The translations under genes and the position numbers were made by a program. A stretch of 64,000 nt of DNA from an uncultured Lachnospiraceae bacterium (GTDB taxonomy: Bacteria; Bacillota; Clostridia; Lachnospirales; Lachnospiraceae): contig USGU01000004.1 of the NCBI GenBank assembly GCA_900554415.1, positions 1 to 64,000 on the forward strand, read 5' to 3'. Below are positions 15,552-24,174 of this stretch, in pieces (position 1 is the stretch's first letter; each line of letters opens with the position of its first letter). The notes below the pieces were generated by a model. It was not told where the DNA came from and made no database searches. It worked only from the letters and a program-made list of their open reading frames with translations.

Positions 15552-16130
15552 CTATAGAATTTTGAAATAAGTTGCTCCCAGTTGCTCTGCCTCACTTGTA
15601 TCGTGAGTCACAACAAACAGGGTTCTATCTTTTTTCTTCTCCAAAGTATACCGGATGACCTTTTCCTTCAATTCTACATCCAAACCTTTAAAAGGCTCAT
15701 CCATAAATATAACCTCCGAAGAAGTTAAAAGTGCTCTTAAAATGGAGACTCTGCGTTTCATTCCTCCGCTAAATTCTCTGACCTTCTGTGAAAATTCTTT
15801 TTCTCCAAGCAAAATGCTGCACTCTTTTTTCAGTTCTTCCACTGGAAGGTCGCTTACCAGTTTTAAATTTTCTTCTACGGTAAAATTCTCCAACAGCCTG
15901 TCTTCCTGAAATACACTGGATTTTTTCTCCGGCATTCCAATAACTTCTCCTGAATCTGGGGGTATAAGCCCCATCATAATATTCAGAAGTGTGGTTTTTC
16001 CTTTCCCCGACGGTCCTGTAATGATCATAATACTTCCCGGTTCTACTGTAAACGAAACCTTATCAAGTACTTTTTTATCATAACTTTTAGATATTTCTTT
16101 TATTTCAATCATTTTTCTTTTTTCACTCAT
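15552..16130 (-). CDS. ABC transporter ATP-binding protein (nitrate/sulfonate/thiamine-precursor type)
   Basis: 192 residues, short for the family (~240) but with all motifs: Walker A GPSGKGKTT, signature FSGGMKRR, Walker B VIFMDEP and the H-loop VVTHD. It overlaps the permease gene by eight bases. It should power the importer formed with the two upstream genes. Its stop codon lies 12 bases before the hydrogenase-linked flavoprotein gene, and the shared intergenic bases are that gene's ribosome site. Confidence 0.9.
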   Translation of the reverse strand: MSEKRKMIEIKEISKSYDKKVLDKVSFTVEPGSIMIITGPSGKGKTTLLNIMMGLIPPDSGEVIGMPEKKSSVFQEDRLLENFTVEENLKLVSDLPVEELKKECSILLGEKEFSQKVREFSGGMKRRVSILRALLTSSEVIFMDEPFKGLDVELKEKVIRYTLEKKKDRTLFVVTHDTSEAEQLGATYFKIL

Positions 16131-16884
16131 GATACATCATTCTCCCTAACCGCTGAAATACCCAAATCATAATTTTTTCAAGGGTCCAGCATAGGAAAAT
16201 AGCTAATATTGTCCACGCAAACAAATCAGCAATATCAAAATACAACTTTGCCTTATAAATGGCTTCGCCCACAGAATATTCAGGTACTCCAATCAATTCT
16301 GCTGCAATAGCAGAACGAATCCCCATACCAACTGTCAGTTTTAAAATTTCTGGAAACTCTTCCATTACCTGCGGTACATAAATATATTTCCATTTTCTTA
16401 TTTTCTTTACATGAAATACCTGGCATACTTCAAGCAGCTTGCCATCCACCCTCCGAAGCGCAGCCAGCACGTGGAAATAAATCAATGGAAATACTACAAA
16501 CCAAGTGATAAATCCGGAAACACTCTTTGACGAAAACCACGCAAGTGCAATCACAATAAAAGAAGCAACCGGTATGGACTTCATAAGCAGCATCATAGGC
16601 TTTACGAGTTCCTCAAACATCTGACTGACATAAGAAATACTTGCAAATACGATACCGAATATAATCGCTGTAAAATATCCAACGATAATTCTTCCAGAAG
16701 TATTTCCAAGTATTCCCCACGTTTCTGCCTGTATCAGCCTCATTCCCAACGATTTCGCTGTATCAAGCGGAGACGCAAGGAACAGTGGCTGATTAATGAT
16801 TTTGTAAAGAAGCTGCCATAATGCAAGCCAGAACAACGCAATCAAAAGATAACGTATCTTACTTTGCCTGATAGTAGAAATCAT
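16123..16884 (-). CDS. ABC transporter permease (SsuC/TauC-like)
   Basis: 253 residues with six likely membrane helices and the cytoplasmic coupling loop typical of BPD-type permeases (IRSAIAAELIGVPEYSVGEAI, conserved EAA-like Glu-Gly spacing). Belongs with nitrate/sulfonate/taurine/thiamine-precursor importers. Overlaps the binding-protein gene by 26 bases, so translation is probably coupled. Confidence 0.88.
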   Translation of the reverse strand: MISTIRQSKIRYLLIALFWLALWQLLYKIINQPLFLASPLDTAKSLGMRLIQAETWGILGNTSGRIIVGYFTAIIFGIVFASISYVSQMFEELVKPMMLLMKSIPVASFIVIALAWFSSKSVSGFITWFVVFPLIYFHVLAALRRVDGKLLEVCQVFHVKKIRKWKYIYVPQVMEEFPEILKLTVGMGIRSAIAAELIGVPEYSVGEAIYKAKLYFDIADLFAWTILAIFLCWTLEKIMIWVFQRLGRMMYHE

Positions 16885-17869
16885 CTTCTGGTACTGCTCC
16901 TCCTACTGACTGTGCATCCTGCTGAAACAACACTTCAAGATAACCACCCAGCTTGTCTTTCATTTCGTTTCCTGCAATATATGATAAATTACAGTATGGA
17001 ATTGCTTTTTTCGCAATCGCAGCTTTAATGATGTCATATTTTTCAACGCTTGCTGACATTTCCTCTGTATTTGCATTGACATAATTAATAGAAGCTTCCA
17101 AATCTGTCATAAATTCCTGAATCTGGTCTTCATGTTCTTCCAGATAATCCTTACGTACCACTGTAACACCTGTTACTAATTCTGAGCTTTCTGTCACACG
17201 ACTCCATTCATCTGTGAAACTCATAAGAATATTCAATCCATCAATCTGGTTCTGAGCCACCGTCACAAATGGCTGTGGAAGTACACCCACTGCCTCGGTA
17301 TCACTCTGAAGCGCAGCCACTACTTCTGTAGCTTCTGACTTATATTCGATATTAAAGTCATCTGGCGACATTCCATTCTGTTCCAGCAGATAATTCAGTG
17401 TATATTCTGGTGTTGTTCCCTTTCCGGTTGTGTAAATTGTAGCTCCCTTTAATTCTTCAAAGGTTGCTGACTCCCGATTCGTACCAACCATATAAAGAAC
17501 ACCAAGTGTATTAATATCCAGCACTTCGATATTGCCATTAGTCTTTGCATATAATACTGCCGCAAGATTTGCAGGAATATTTGCCACATCCACATCACCT
17601 GAAATCAAAAGCGGGCTGACTTCTGTTGCCGATGCGTAAATAGTAACATCGTATTTCCCGTTCTCTTCTGCGTCATCCATTAATTTTACCATACCAATCG
17701 AGGTAGGGCCTTTCAAAGAAGCAATCTTAATTGGCTCTCTCTCCTCTTGCTGTTCTGCCTGTTTGTCTGAGTCCGTTTCCTTCACATTTTCTGCATTTTT
17801 GGAACCGCATCCGGCAAAAAGCATTGCGCATGCAGTTGCCGCCGCAATCCATACTTTCCACTTTTTCAT
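16859..17869 (-). CDS. ABC transporter substrate-binding lipoprotein
   Basis: 336 residues from the ATG at 17869, which has AAGGA 6 nt upstream; a GTG four codons earlier is also open. Lipobox MLFAGC near residue 20, then a NMT1/SsuA-like periplasmic fold (LKGPTSIGMVKL, the TGKGTTPEYTLNYLL hinge region, VLPQPFV). Proteins of this class bind small organic anions or thiamine precursors; the ligand cannot be read from sequence. First gene of a tight run: binding protein, permease, ATPase, flavoprotein, hydrogenase. Confidence 0.88.
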   Translation of the reverse strand: MKKWKVWIAAATACAMLFAGCGSKNAENVKETDSDKQAEQQEEREPIKIASLKGPTSIGMVKLMDDAEENGKYDVTIYASATEVSPLLISGDVDVANIPANLAAVLYAKTNGNIEVLDINTLGVLYMVGTNRESATFEELKGATIYTTGKGTTPEYTLNYLLEQNGMSPDDFNIEYKSEATEVVAALQSDTEAVGVLPQPFVTVAQNQIDGLNILMSFTDEWSRVTESSELVTGVTVVRKDYLEEHEDQIQEFMTDLEASINYVNANTEEMSASVEKYDIIKAAIAKKAIPYCNLSYIAGNEMKDKLGGYLEVLFQQDAQSVGGAVPEDDFYYQAK

Positions 17870-18036
17870 ATAATCCTTCACCTCTGTTTATATTTTGTCT
17901 ATAGTTTACCATAATTCCTTAGAATTGAGAAGTATTTTTGATAAATTGTACAAAATATATGAAAAACCATCTTCTAAATTGGATAAATTTCAATCTACAT
18001 CCTGTACATTTTCATCGTATATCTGGCAACATGAAA

Positions 18037-18062
18037 AGAGACATAACTTTCGTTATGCCTCT
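18037..18062 (-). terminator. Terminator beyond the rubrerythrin-fusion gene
   Basis: On the minus strand a GGCATAAC/GTTATGtC stem closed by a GAAA tetraloop precedes CTCTTTTC. Transcripts from the gene at 18233 would read through the inverted-repeat element before ending here. Confidence 0.65.
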
Positions 18063-18081
18063 CATTACTTTTAATTATTTA

Positions 18082-18221
18082 TAACTGTTCAGAGCCAAGA
18101 AAAATTTCATAAAACAGGCGTAAAATGCTTGTATTTTTAAGACTGTTTTTAAAATTTTATTTGGCGGATACGCCACACCGACGAAATGCGTAGCATTTTG
18201 GAGGTTGGCTCTGAACAGTTA
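18082..18221. repeat. 140-bp inverted-repeat element (MITE-like)
   Basis: Two perfect 17-base inverted ends (18082-18098 and 18205-18221) enclose about 106 bases with two further hairpins: GGCG/CGCC and AAATGC/GCATTT. No open frame. It starts 12 bases after the stop of the fusion gene, so it will form a large branched structure at the 3' end of that mRNA. The rest of the 350-base gap to 17881 holds a terminator and AT-rich DNA. Confidence 0.7.
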
Positions 18222-18232
18222 CAATTATTTTA

Positions 18233-19399
18233 TTAATAATTTTCTTCACGGACTTCGAAATAACTCTGTCCTACCTTACATACTTCGCAGTATTCCGGTG
18301 CTTTCTCACCAACAACGATGTGTCCGCAGTTTCTGCATTCCCACATCTTCACGCTGCATTTCTCGAATACCTGCTGCATTTCCAGATTATGGAGTAATGC
18401 ACGGTATCTTTCTTCGTGTGCCTTTTCAATTGCACCTACACCTCTGAACTGTGCAGCAAGTTCCGGGAAGCCTTCTTCCTCTGCGTCCTTTGCCATACGT
18501 TCATACATATCGGTCCACTCTGCATTTTCACCTTCCGCAGCGTGGAGCAGATTCTCGGCTGTGTCGCCAAGTTCACCGAGTGCTTTGAACCATAATTTTG
18601 CGTGTTCTTTCTCATTATCCGCAGTTTTCAGGAATAAATCTGCAATCTGTTCAAATCCTTCCTTTTTCGCCTTGGATGCAAAATAGGTATACTTATTTCT
18701 TGCCTGGGATTCTCCTGCAAATGCTTCCCAAAGATTCTTTTCTGTCTTGGTTCCTGCGTACTTATTTCCAGTAGATGCCGGTTCTGCAACTACCTTTTCG
18801 AAATCAGATGCCGGGTGTTTGCAAAGCGGGCAAATGAAATCTTCCGGTAATTCTTCGCCTTCATATTCATAACCGCAAATCGTACAACGCCATACGGTCT
18901 TACCGTTCTTCTGGGTTTTCTCCGGTTTCGGTTTGATATTTTCCATATAATAAGTATAAGTAGCGGATGGGTCTTCTGATAACACTTCCATCTCTGTCAC
19001 ACGGCCAATAAACAGTGTGTGTGAATCCAGTTCTTCTACTTTCTCTACTTCTGCACTGATATAAGCGTTTGTTCCTTTTGTAATATAAGGAATCTTGTTT
19101 TCGCCAACCTTATAATCTGCAAAATCAGCAAACTTGTCCACTTCTTTTCCGGTAACAAATCCAAAATGACGGAACAAATCAAATGTAGCGTTTTCACTGA
19201 TAATAGATACGGTAAATTTGCCGCTTTCTTTAATCATATCATGTGTATAATTTGCTTTGTTCACGGCAATACTAATACGGTTCGGCTCAGATGTTACCTG
19301 AGCTGCTGTATTAATAATACATCCATTTTGTTTGCCATTTAATTCTGTAGTCAGAACAAACAGACCATAGGTCAGATTATGCATTGCTTTCTTATCCAT
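18233..19399 (-). CDS. Flavin reductase - rubredoxin - rubrerythrin fusion protein
   Basis: 388 residues. Domains: flavin reductase-like FMN domain (~1-150), rubredoxin (~165-200, [10 protein letters not shown] and CPLC), rubrerythrin diiron four-helix bundle (~220-350, with [13 protein letters not shown] and EKAHEERY supplying metal ligands), and a C-terminal rubredoxin-like knuckle ([12 protein letters not shown]). A complete internal path from NAD(P)H/FMN to peroxide reduction is plausible: oxidative-stress defence in the cytoplasm. The ATG at 19399 follows GAAGGAAGG; the 12 extra residues of the longer frame lack support. The rubrerythrin part is a near copy of the upstream gene's. Confidence 0.9.
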   Translation of the reverse strand: MDKKAMHNLTYGLFVLTTELNGKQNGCIINTAAQVTSEPNRISIAVNKANYTHDMIKESGKFTVSIISENATFDLFRHFGFVTGKEVDKFADFADYKVGENKIPYITKGTNAYISAEVEKVEELDSHTLFIGRVTEMEVLSEDPSATYTYYMENIKPKPEKTQKNGKTVWRCTICGYEYEGEELPEDFICPLCKHPASDFEKVVAEPASTGNKYAGTKTEKNLWEAFAGESQARNKYTYFASKAKKEGFEQIADLFLKTADNEKEHAKLWFKALGELGDTAENLLHAAEGENAEWTDMYERMAKDAEEEGFPELAAQFRGVGAIEKAHEERYRALLHNLEMQQVFEKCSVKMWECRNCGHIVVGEKAPEYCEVCKVGQSYFEVREENY

Positions 19400-19461
19400 T
19401 TCACAATACCTTCCTTCTCTGCAAGTCTCATTCAATTCAACTGTCGATACTGCTGTTAATT

Positions 19462-20115
19462 CTAGTAGTTTTCTTTTCTTACTTCGAAGTAGCTCTGTGG
19501 ATGATTACATACTGGACATACTTCCGGTGCACTTGTTCCGATTACAAGATGTCCGCAGTTACGGCATTCCCAGATCATAACGCCCGCTTTTTCAAATACC
19601 TGTTTTGTTTCGATATTGTTAAGAAGCGCACGATATCTTTCTTCATGATGCTTTTCAATTGCGCCAACGCCTCTGAACTGTGCAGCAAGTTCCGGGAAGC
19701 CTTCTTCTTCCGCTTCTTTTGCCATTCTTTCATACATATCTGTCCATTCTGCATTTTCACCTTCTGCAGCATGAAGCAGGTTTTCTTCTGTAGTTCCAAG
19801 TTCTCCAAGTGCCTTGAACCAGAGTTTTGCATGTTCTTTTTCATTTTCAGCAGTCTTTAAGAATAAATCTGCAATCTGTTCGTATCCGTTCTTCTTTGCA
19901 ACTGATGCGAAATAAGTATATTTATTTCTTGCCTGAGATTCTCCTGCAAATGCTTCCCAAAGGTTCTTTTCTGTCTTTGTTCCAGCGTATTTGTTTCTTG
20001 GGTTTTCTACTACTTCTTTAAACTTATCTGCCGGCTGATGGCATAATGGACATTCTGCCGGTGCTTCTTCTCCTTCATAAACATAACCACATACAGTACA
20101 TACAAATTTTTTCAT
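19462..20115 (-). CDS. rbr: Rubredoxin-rubrerythrin (peroxide reductase)
   Basis: 217 residues: N-terminal rubredoxin ([19 protein letters not shown]), diiron rubrerythrin domain ([41 protein letters not shown]) and a C-terminal rubredoxin-like domain ([15 protein letters not shown]). It reduces hydrogen peroxide using electrons from reduced rubredoxin. Long stretches of DNA are nearly identical to the fusion gene 62 bases downstream, showing a tandem duplication. A TATAAT promoter and a possible PerR/Fur-type dyad lie upstream. Confidence 0.92.
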   Translation of the reverse strand: MKKFVCTVCGYVYEGEEAPAECPLCHQPADKFKEVVENPRNKYAGTKTEKNLWEAFAGESQARNKYTYFASVAKKNGYEQIADLFLKTAENEKEHAKLWFKALGELGTTEENLLHAAEGENAEWTDMYERMAKEAEEEGFPELAAQFRGVGAIEKHHEERYRALLNNIETKQVFEKAGVMIWECRNCGHLVIGTSAPEVCPVCNHPQSYFEVRKENY

Positions 20116-20152
20116 GACTTTCTTCTCCTTTTCTTCTTTCCCTCTTCAATAT

Positions 20153-20167
20153 TAGGAATGATTCTTA
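20153..20167 (-). promoter_or_regulatory. Possible PerR/Fur-type operator before rbr
   Basis: TAAGAAT-C-ATTCCTA on the minus strand is a 7-1-7 dyad with one mismatch, just downstream of the -10 box. The form resembles PerR/Fur boxes although the bases differ from the strict consensus. Confidence 0.4.
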
Positions 20168-20171
20168 TTTT

Positions 20172-20199
20172 ATTATAGCACATAATTTTATTTTTGCAA
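20172..20199 (-). promoter_or_regulatory. Sigma-A promoter of the rubrerythrin pair
   Basis: TTGCAA (20199-20194) and a consensus TATAAT (20177-20172) on the minus strand with a 16-base spacer. Confidence 0.65.
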
Positions 20200-20338
20200 C
20201 GATTATGTACTTTGAATTTATAATACTATTTATCAAAAAAGTAAATAAAGTTCACAGAAAATATTGACTTTTTTCACAAAACCTTACTATTTATTGTGTT
20301 ATTTATTAACGCATGTTAATTTATAAATATAAAGCTTT

Positions 20339-20352
20339 GTGATATATATCAC
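20339..20352 (+). promoter_or_regulatory. Perfect 14-bp palindrome, possible Crp/Fnr-type operator
   Basis: GTGATATATATCAC lies 28 bases before the start codon of the double-cubane protein gene. The GTGA-N6-TCAC form is the classic Crp/Fnr recognition pattern. A candidate TTGACT/TATTTA promoter lies upstream near 20264-20293, so binding here would fall downstream of the start and repress. Confidence 0.45.
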
Positions 20353-20380
20353 TTATATCATCATACCAGGAGGAAAAATT

Positions 20381-21571
20381 ATGTCTACTTCATTACCCAA
20401 ACATTTTGAAGATTTCGCAGAAGCAAGACGTGAAGGATTTTTAAGAGTAAAACAATTAAAAGACGAGGGGAAAAATGTCTGTGGCATGTTCTGCCAGTAT
20501 ACCCCTGCTGAAATCATCCGCGCTGCCGGTCTGTACCAGGTGGGTCTCTGCGGCAGAAGCCAGGAGCCAATTAAAACAGCAGAAACCAGACTTCCTGCTA
20601 ACCTCTGTCCACTGATCAAGGCAAGCTTTGGGCATGTCATGGAAGAAAGCTGCCCTTATGCTTTCTTTTCCGATATTGTTGTCGGGGAAACGACCTGTGA
20701 CGGAAAAAAGAAAATGTACGAACTTCTCGGTGAATTAAAACCAATGCAGGTTATTCATTTGCCAAATGTACCGGATTATGAGCGTTCACTGGATATGTGG
20801 GTGTCTGAAATACGTGCTTTCAAAGAAGGTCTGGAAGAAAAATTTAACATCAAGATTACCGATGAAATGCTGGAGGATTCCATTAAATGGTGCAATAAAG
20901 AGCGTGCTCAGCATGCACATTTATACGAGCTTGGCCGTTATAATCCACCTGCTATCACTGGAAAAAGCATGAATGACGTGTCTGACGGACTCCAGTTTAT
21001 GTTTGACCCGGAAGAAAAATATAATAAGATTCAGGAAATCATTGAACAATGTGAGGAAAACTGGAAAAACGGCATTTACCCGGTAGAACCGGACCCATAC
21101 CGCCCTCGTCTGATTGTATCCGGTGGCGGTTACGCAGGCACAAGCCAGAAAACCATTGATGTTATCGAAGAACTGGGCGGTTCCATTGTCTGTTATGAAG
21201 GCTGCTGCGGTATTTCTTCTCTCAGACGCGCCGTATCAGAAGATACCTCCCGTGACCCGATTGTCCGTATCGCAGAAAAATATCTGGAAGTACCTTGTGC
21301 AGTTGTCTCCCCAAATAACAGACGTATGGAGCAGGTTGCCGATACCATTGATGAATGGAATTCAGACGGTTATATCAGTATTACCCTTCACTCCTGCAAC
21401 CCGTTTGCCGTAGAAACCGAAAATCTCCGTCGTGTCTGTGAATCGAAGGGGATTCCACTTTTACATATTGAAACCGATTTTTCTCCAAGTGATGAAGGAC
21501 AAATCCGTACACGCGTGGAAGCCTTCTTAGAGATGATCCGTATGAAAAAGGAGGCCGAAGCCCATGAATAA
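20381..21571 (+). CDS. Double-cubane-cluster / 2-hydroxyacyl-CoA dehydratase family protein
   Basis: 396 residues. The sequence carries the family's cysteine pattern: MFCQYTPAEII at the N-terminus, LCPLIKASFGH, ETTCDGKKKMYELL, YEGCCGISSLRR and LHSCNPFAVE. The family comprises the Fe-S subunits of 2-hydroxyacyl-CoA dehydratases and the double-cubane proteins (YjiM-like), which reduce small molecules using an ATP-driven activator. The CDGKKKMYE motif favours the YjiM-like group. AGGAGG precedes the ATG at 20381. The next gene, a paralog, overlaps by eight bases. No activator ATPase gene is adjacent. Confidence 0.8.
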   Translation: MSTSLPKHFEDFAEARREGFLRVKQLKDEGKNVCGMFCQYTPAEIIRAAGLYQVGLCGRSQEPIKTAETRLPANLCPLIKASFGHVMEESCPYAFFSDIVVGETTCDGKKKMYELLGELKPMQVIHLPNVPDYERSLDMWVSEIRAFKEGLEEKFNIKITDEMLEDSIKWCNKERAQHAHLYELGRYNPPAITGKSMNDVSDGLQFMFDPEEKYNKIQEIIEQCEENWKNGIYPVEPDPYRPRLIVSGGGYAGTSQKTIDVIEELGGSIVCYEGCCGISSLRRAVSEDTSRDPIVRIAEKYLEVPCAVVSPNNRRMEQVADTIDEWNSDGYISITLHSCNPFAVETENLRRVCESKGIPLLHIETDFSPSDEGQIRTRVEAFLEMIRMKKEAEAHE

Positions 21572-22655
21572 ACAAGAATTGCAGACACTGATTGATTCCT
21601 GTCATGAAAACGGCAAAAAGGTGGCAGTTTCCTTCTGCTCCCATGTCCCGGTGGAACTGTTAGAAGCAGCCGGAGTCTGTCCGCTTCGGATTCCTTATGT
21701 CCGTGGGGTAGCAGATTCTGCTTCTAAAATTCTAATCCGTAATCTTTGCCCAGTCGTAAAAAACTGTTGTGATATCTGCGAAGACGAGGCATTAGAGGAT
21801 GCAGACCTGATTATTGCTGAAACTTCCTGCGACGGAAAGAAAAAAATGTACGAACTGCTTTCCCGTCAGGACCGTGTTTACTATTATCAGGTTGCCCAGG
21901 GTGCTGACCGCGATTATGTAAATCCACTTATTTATTCGGAATGCAAATATCTGGCAAAAGATTTGGAAAAACGCTTTGGCACACCGATTACGGATGATGC
22001 AGTCCGTACTGCCGGTGCTCTTTATAATAAAGAAAGAGAAAGCATTTTAAATCTCATGGAAATCCAGCGTCAGACCCCTCCTGCTGCCTTTGGCAGAGAC
22101 ATTTTCCATGCCTTGGAAGAACACAGGGCTCTCCCTGATGTAAGGAAACGTACCGCTGCCAATCTGGAAACTCTGGAACAGCTTTCTTCAAAAGACTCTC
22201 CAGTTCCGAAATTCGCCAAACGCATCCTTGTAACCGGCTGCCCACTCAGTGGTGTACACGAGAAAATATTGGAAGCCATCGAAGAGAACGGCGGTGTAGT
22301 TGTCTGCTTTGAAAACTGCGAAGTCATGAAATCGGCTGTCCGCCATTTTGATACAGAAAAAGAAGATGTCTTTGCAGCACTTGCCGACTGTTACCAGAAT
22401 ACGGCTTGTGCAATTATGTCACCGAATGAACTTCGCTTTGAGCTGCTTGCAAGACTGGTTCAGGATTACAAGGTGGACGGTATTCTGGATATTACCCTTC
22501 AGACCTGCCACCCTTATACCGTAGAACGGGATAAAATGACCCGCTTCTGCGAAGATTCTCTTGGCATTCCTTATATGGCAGTGGAAACTGACGCAGGCGA
22601 ATCTGATAAAGGGCAGCTCACCACAAGAATCACCGCATTTATTGAAATGCTGTAA
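21564..22655 (+). CDS. Second double-cubane / 2-hydroxyacyl-CoA dehydratase family protein
   Basis: 363 residues, paralogous to the gene before it: SFCSHVPVELLEAAG, LCPVVKNCCDIC, ETSCDGKKKMYELL, CFENCEVMKSAVRHF and LQTCHPYTVE occupy the same positions. It is ~33 residues shorter and its YEGCCG-equivalent lacks the paired cysteines (FENCEVM), so cluster ligation probably differs. Overlapping start (ATG inside the previous gene) suggests equimolar synthesis and a heteromeric complex, as in the alpha/beta subunits of dehydratases. Confidence 0.78.
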   Translation: MNKQELQTLIDSCHENGKKVAVSFCSHVPVELLEAAGVCPLRIPYVRGVADSASKILIRNLCPVVKNCCDICEDEALEDADLIIAETSCDGKKKMYELLSRQDRVYYYQVAQGADRDYVNPLIYSECKYLAKDLEKRFGTPITDDAVRTAGALYNKERESILNLMEIQRQTPPAAFGRDIFHALEEHRALPDVRKRTAANLETLEQLSSKDSPVPKFAKRILVTGCPLSGVHEKILEAIEENGGVVVCFENCEVMKSAVRHFDTEKEDVFAALADCYQNTACAIMSPNELRFELLARLVQDYKVDGILDITLQTCHPYTVERDKMTRFCEDSLGIPYMAVETDAGESDKGQLTTRITAFIEML

Positions 22656-22776
22656 ATAAATGTAGTAATCCGTGTAAAGTTTATATGGATAACTTCTTGT
22701 ACTCACCATGAAATCCGTGTATCATGTATACCATAAAACAGAATCCCTGTCGCAGACGGGAGGGAGGTATATAGAT

Positions 22777-23181
22777 ATGAAAATTACGATTATAGACGGT
22801 CAGGGCGGGAAAATGGGAAAATCCATTATTAAACAGCTAAAAAAAGAACACCCTGAACTGACTTTATATGCAATCGGAACAAACAGTATTGCGACTTCCG
22901 CCATGCTGAAAGCCGGTGCCGATTTTGGTGCCACCGGTGAAAACCCATGCATCGTTAACGCTCAGGACTCCGATATTATCATCGGTCCCGTTGGAATTGT
23001 GATGGCAAATTCCTTGCTTGGGGAAATCACACCTGCCATCGCAACTGCTATCGGTTCCAGCAAAGCCTATAAAATCCTGCTTCCGGTAAACCGGTGTAAT
23101 CATTTTATCGTAGGCTGTTCGGATATTCCTTTCAGTGAATCAATACAACAAGTATGTAAAAAAGTCGAGGCTCTTTTATAA
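22777..23181 (+). CDS. DUF3842 family protein
   Basis: 134 residues with a Rossmann-type start (ITIIDGQGGKMGKSIIKQL) and a conserved IVNAQDSDIIIGPVGIVMAN stretch, which I recognise as DUF3842. Function unknown; the glycine-rich N-terminus suggests nucleotide binding. The start at 22777 has AGGGAGG upstream; the longer frame begins inside untranslated leader. It follows the two double-cubane genes in the same direction by 121 bases, so it may belong to the same transcript. Confidence 0.75.
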   Translation: MKITIIDGQGGKMGKSIIKQLKKEHPELTLYAIGTNSIATSAMLKAGADFGATGENPCIVNAQDSDIIIGPVGIVMANSLLGEITPAIATAIGSSKAYKILLPVNRCNHFIVGCSDIPFSESIQQVCKKVEALL

Positions 23182-23196
23182 GAGGCTCGATTTTTT
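23165..23196 (+). terminator. Terminator after the DUF3842 gene
   Basis: TCGAGGCTCTT and AAGAGGCTCGA form a stem with one G-G mismatch, followed by TTTTTT. The left arm lies within the last codons and the stop codon is in the loop. Confidence 0.75.
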
Positions 23197-23217
23197 CTAA
23201 TTATTTTATATTTTCCA

Positions 23218-23246
23218 TTGACTTTAGTATGGTAAATTGATAATAT
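23218..23246 (+). promoter_or_regulatory. Sigma-A promoter of the amino-acid ABC importer
   Basis: TTGACT and TAATAT separated by 17 bases, 57 bases before the start codon of the binding-protein gene. Confidence 0.65.
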
Positions 23247-23302
23247 GGTAGCATATTAAAACATTTAAAACGAAAATATGGGAAAAGAAAGGGAATAAGA
23301 TT

Positions 23303-24109
23303 ATGAAAAAGTTTACAGCATTTACATTCTGCCTTGTAATGGCACTCTCACTTACAGCCTGTGGTGGTTCTTCTGCCTCCAATGATACATCCTCAGACCA
23401 GACCGACATGGAATATGTAAAAGAGAAAGGAACTCTGGTTGTAGGAATCACAGAATTTGAACCTATGGATTACAAAGATGCCTCCGGTGAATGGGTTGGT
23501 TTCGACGCAGACATGGCAAAAGCATTTGCAGAAAACCTTGGTGTGGACGTTGAATTTGTAGAAATCGACTGGGATAACAAAATCATCGAGCTTGACAGCA
23601 AAACCATCGACTGTGTATGGAACGGTATGACACTTTCCGATGAAGTCAAAACTGGAATGAGCTGTTCCAATGCTTATTGTAATAACGCACAAGTTGTCAT
23701 TCTTCCAAAAGACAAAGCAGACCAGTATCCTGACTTAAAAAGTCTGTCCGATTTAAGATTTGCAGTAGAGGCAGGAAGTGCCGGCGAAGACGCCGCAAAA
23801 GAAGATAACTTAAATTATACACCATTGAAAGCACAGGCAGATACCCTGATGGAAGTTGCAGCCGGCAGCTCCGATGCAGCTATCATCGATTCTCTGATGG
23901 CCGGAGCAATGGTTGGTGACGGAACCAGCTATTCAGACCTTACCTACACACTGAAACTTACTACAGAAGAATACGGTGTTGGATTCCGTAAAGGCTCTGA
24001 CCTTACCGATGCACTCAATGATTTCTTCGTGAAGAGCTACGCAGACGGCTCTCTTATGAAATGCGCAAATACGTATGGTGTTCAGGCTGCCATTATTGAG
24101 CAGAAATAA
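23303..24109 (+). CDS. Amino-acid ABC transporter substrate-binding lipoprotein
   Basis: 268 residues, lipobox SLTAC near residue 20, then a type-II binding fold of the HisJ/FliY class (GTLVVGITEFEPMDYKDASG, WVGFDADMAKAFAENLGV, CVWNGMTLSDE). It captures a polar amino acid, possibly cystine, outside the membrane. First gene of a three-gene importer whose order (binding protein, permease, ATPase) is standard. Confidence 0.9.
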   Translation: MKKFTAFTFCLVMALSLTACGGSSASNDTSSDQTDMEYVKEKGTLVVGITEFEPMDYKDASGEWVGFDADMAKAFAENLGVDVEFVEIDWDNKIIELDSKTIDCVWNGMTLSDEVKTGMSCSNAYCNNAQVVILPKDKADQYPDLKSLSDLRFAVEAGSAGEDAAKEDNLNYTPLKAQADTLMEVAAGSSDAAIIDSLMAGAMVGDGTSYSDLTYTLKLTTEEYGVGFRKGSDLTDALNDFFVKSYADGSLMKCANTYGVQAAIIEQK

Positions 24110-24174
24110 GATTGTTCAATTCAAAAATCTGATAAAAACAAACTCCTTAAATAAAAAGAAAGTGGGATTTACAT

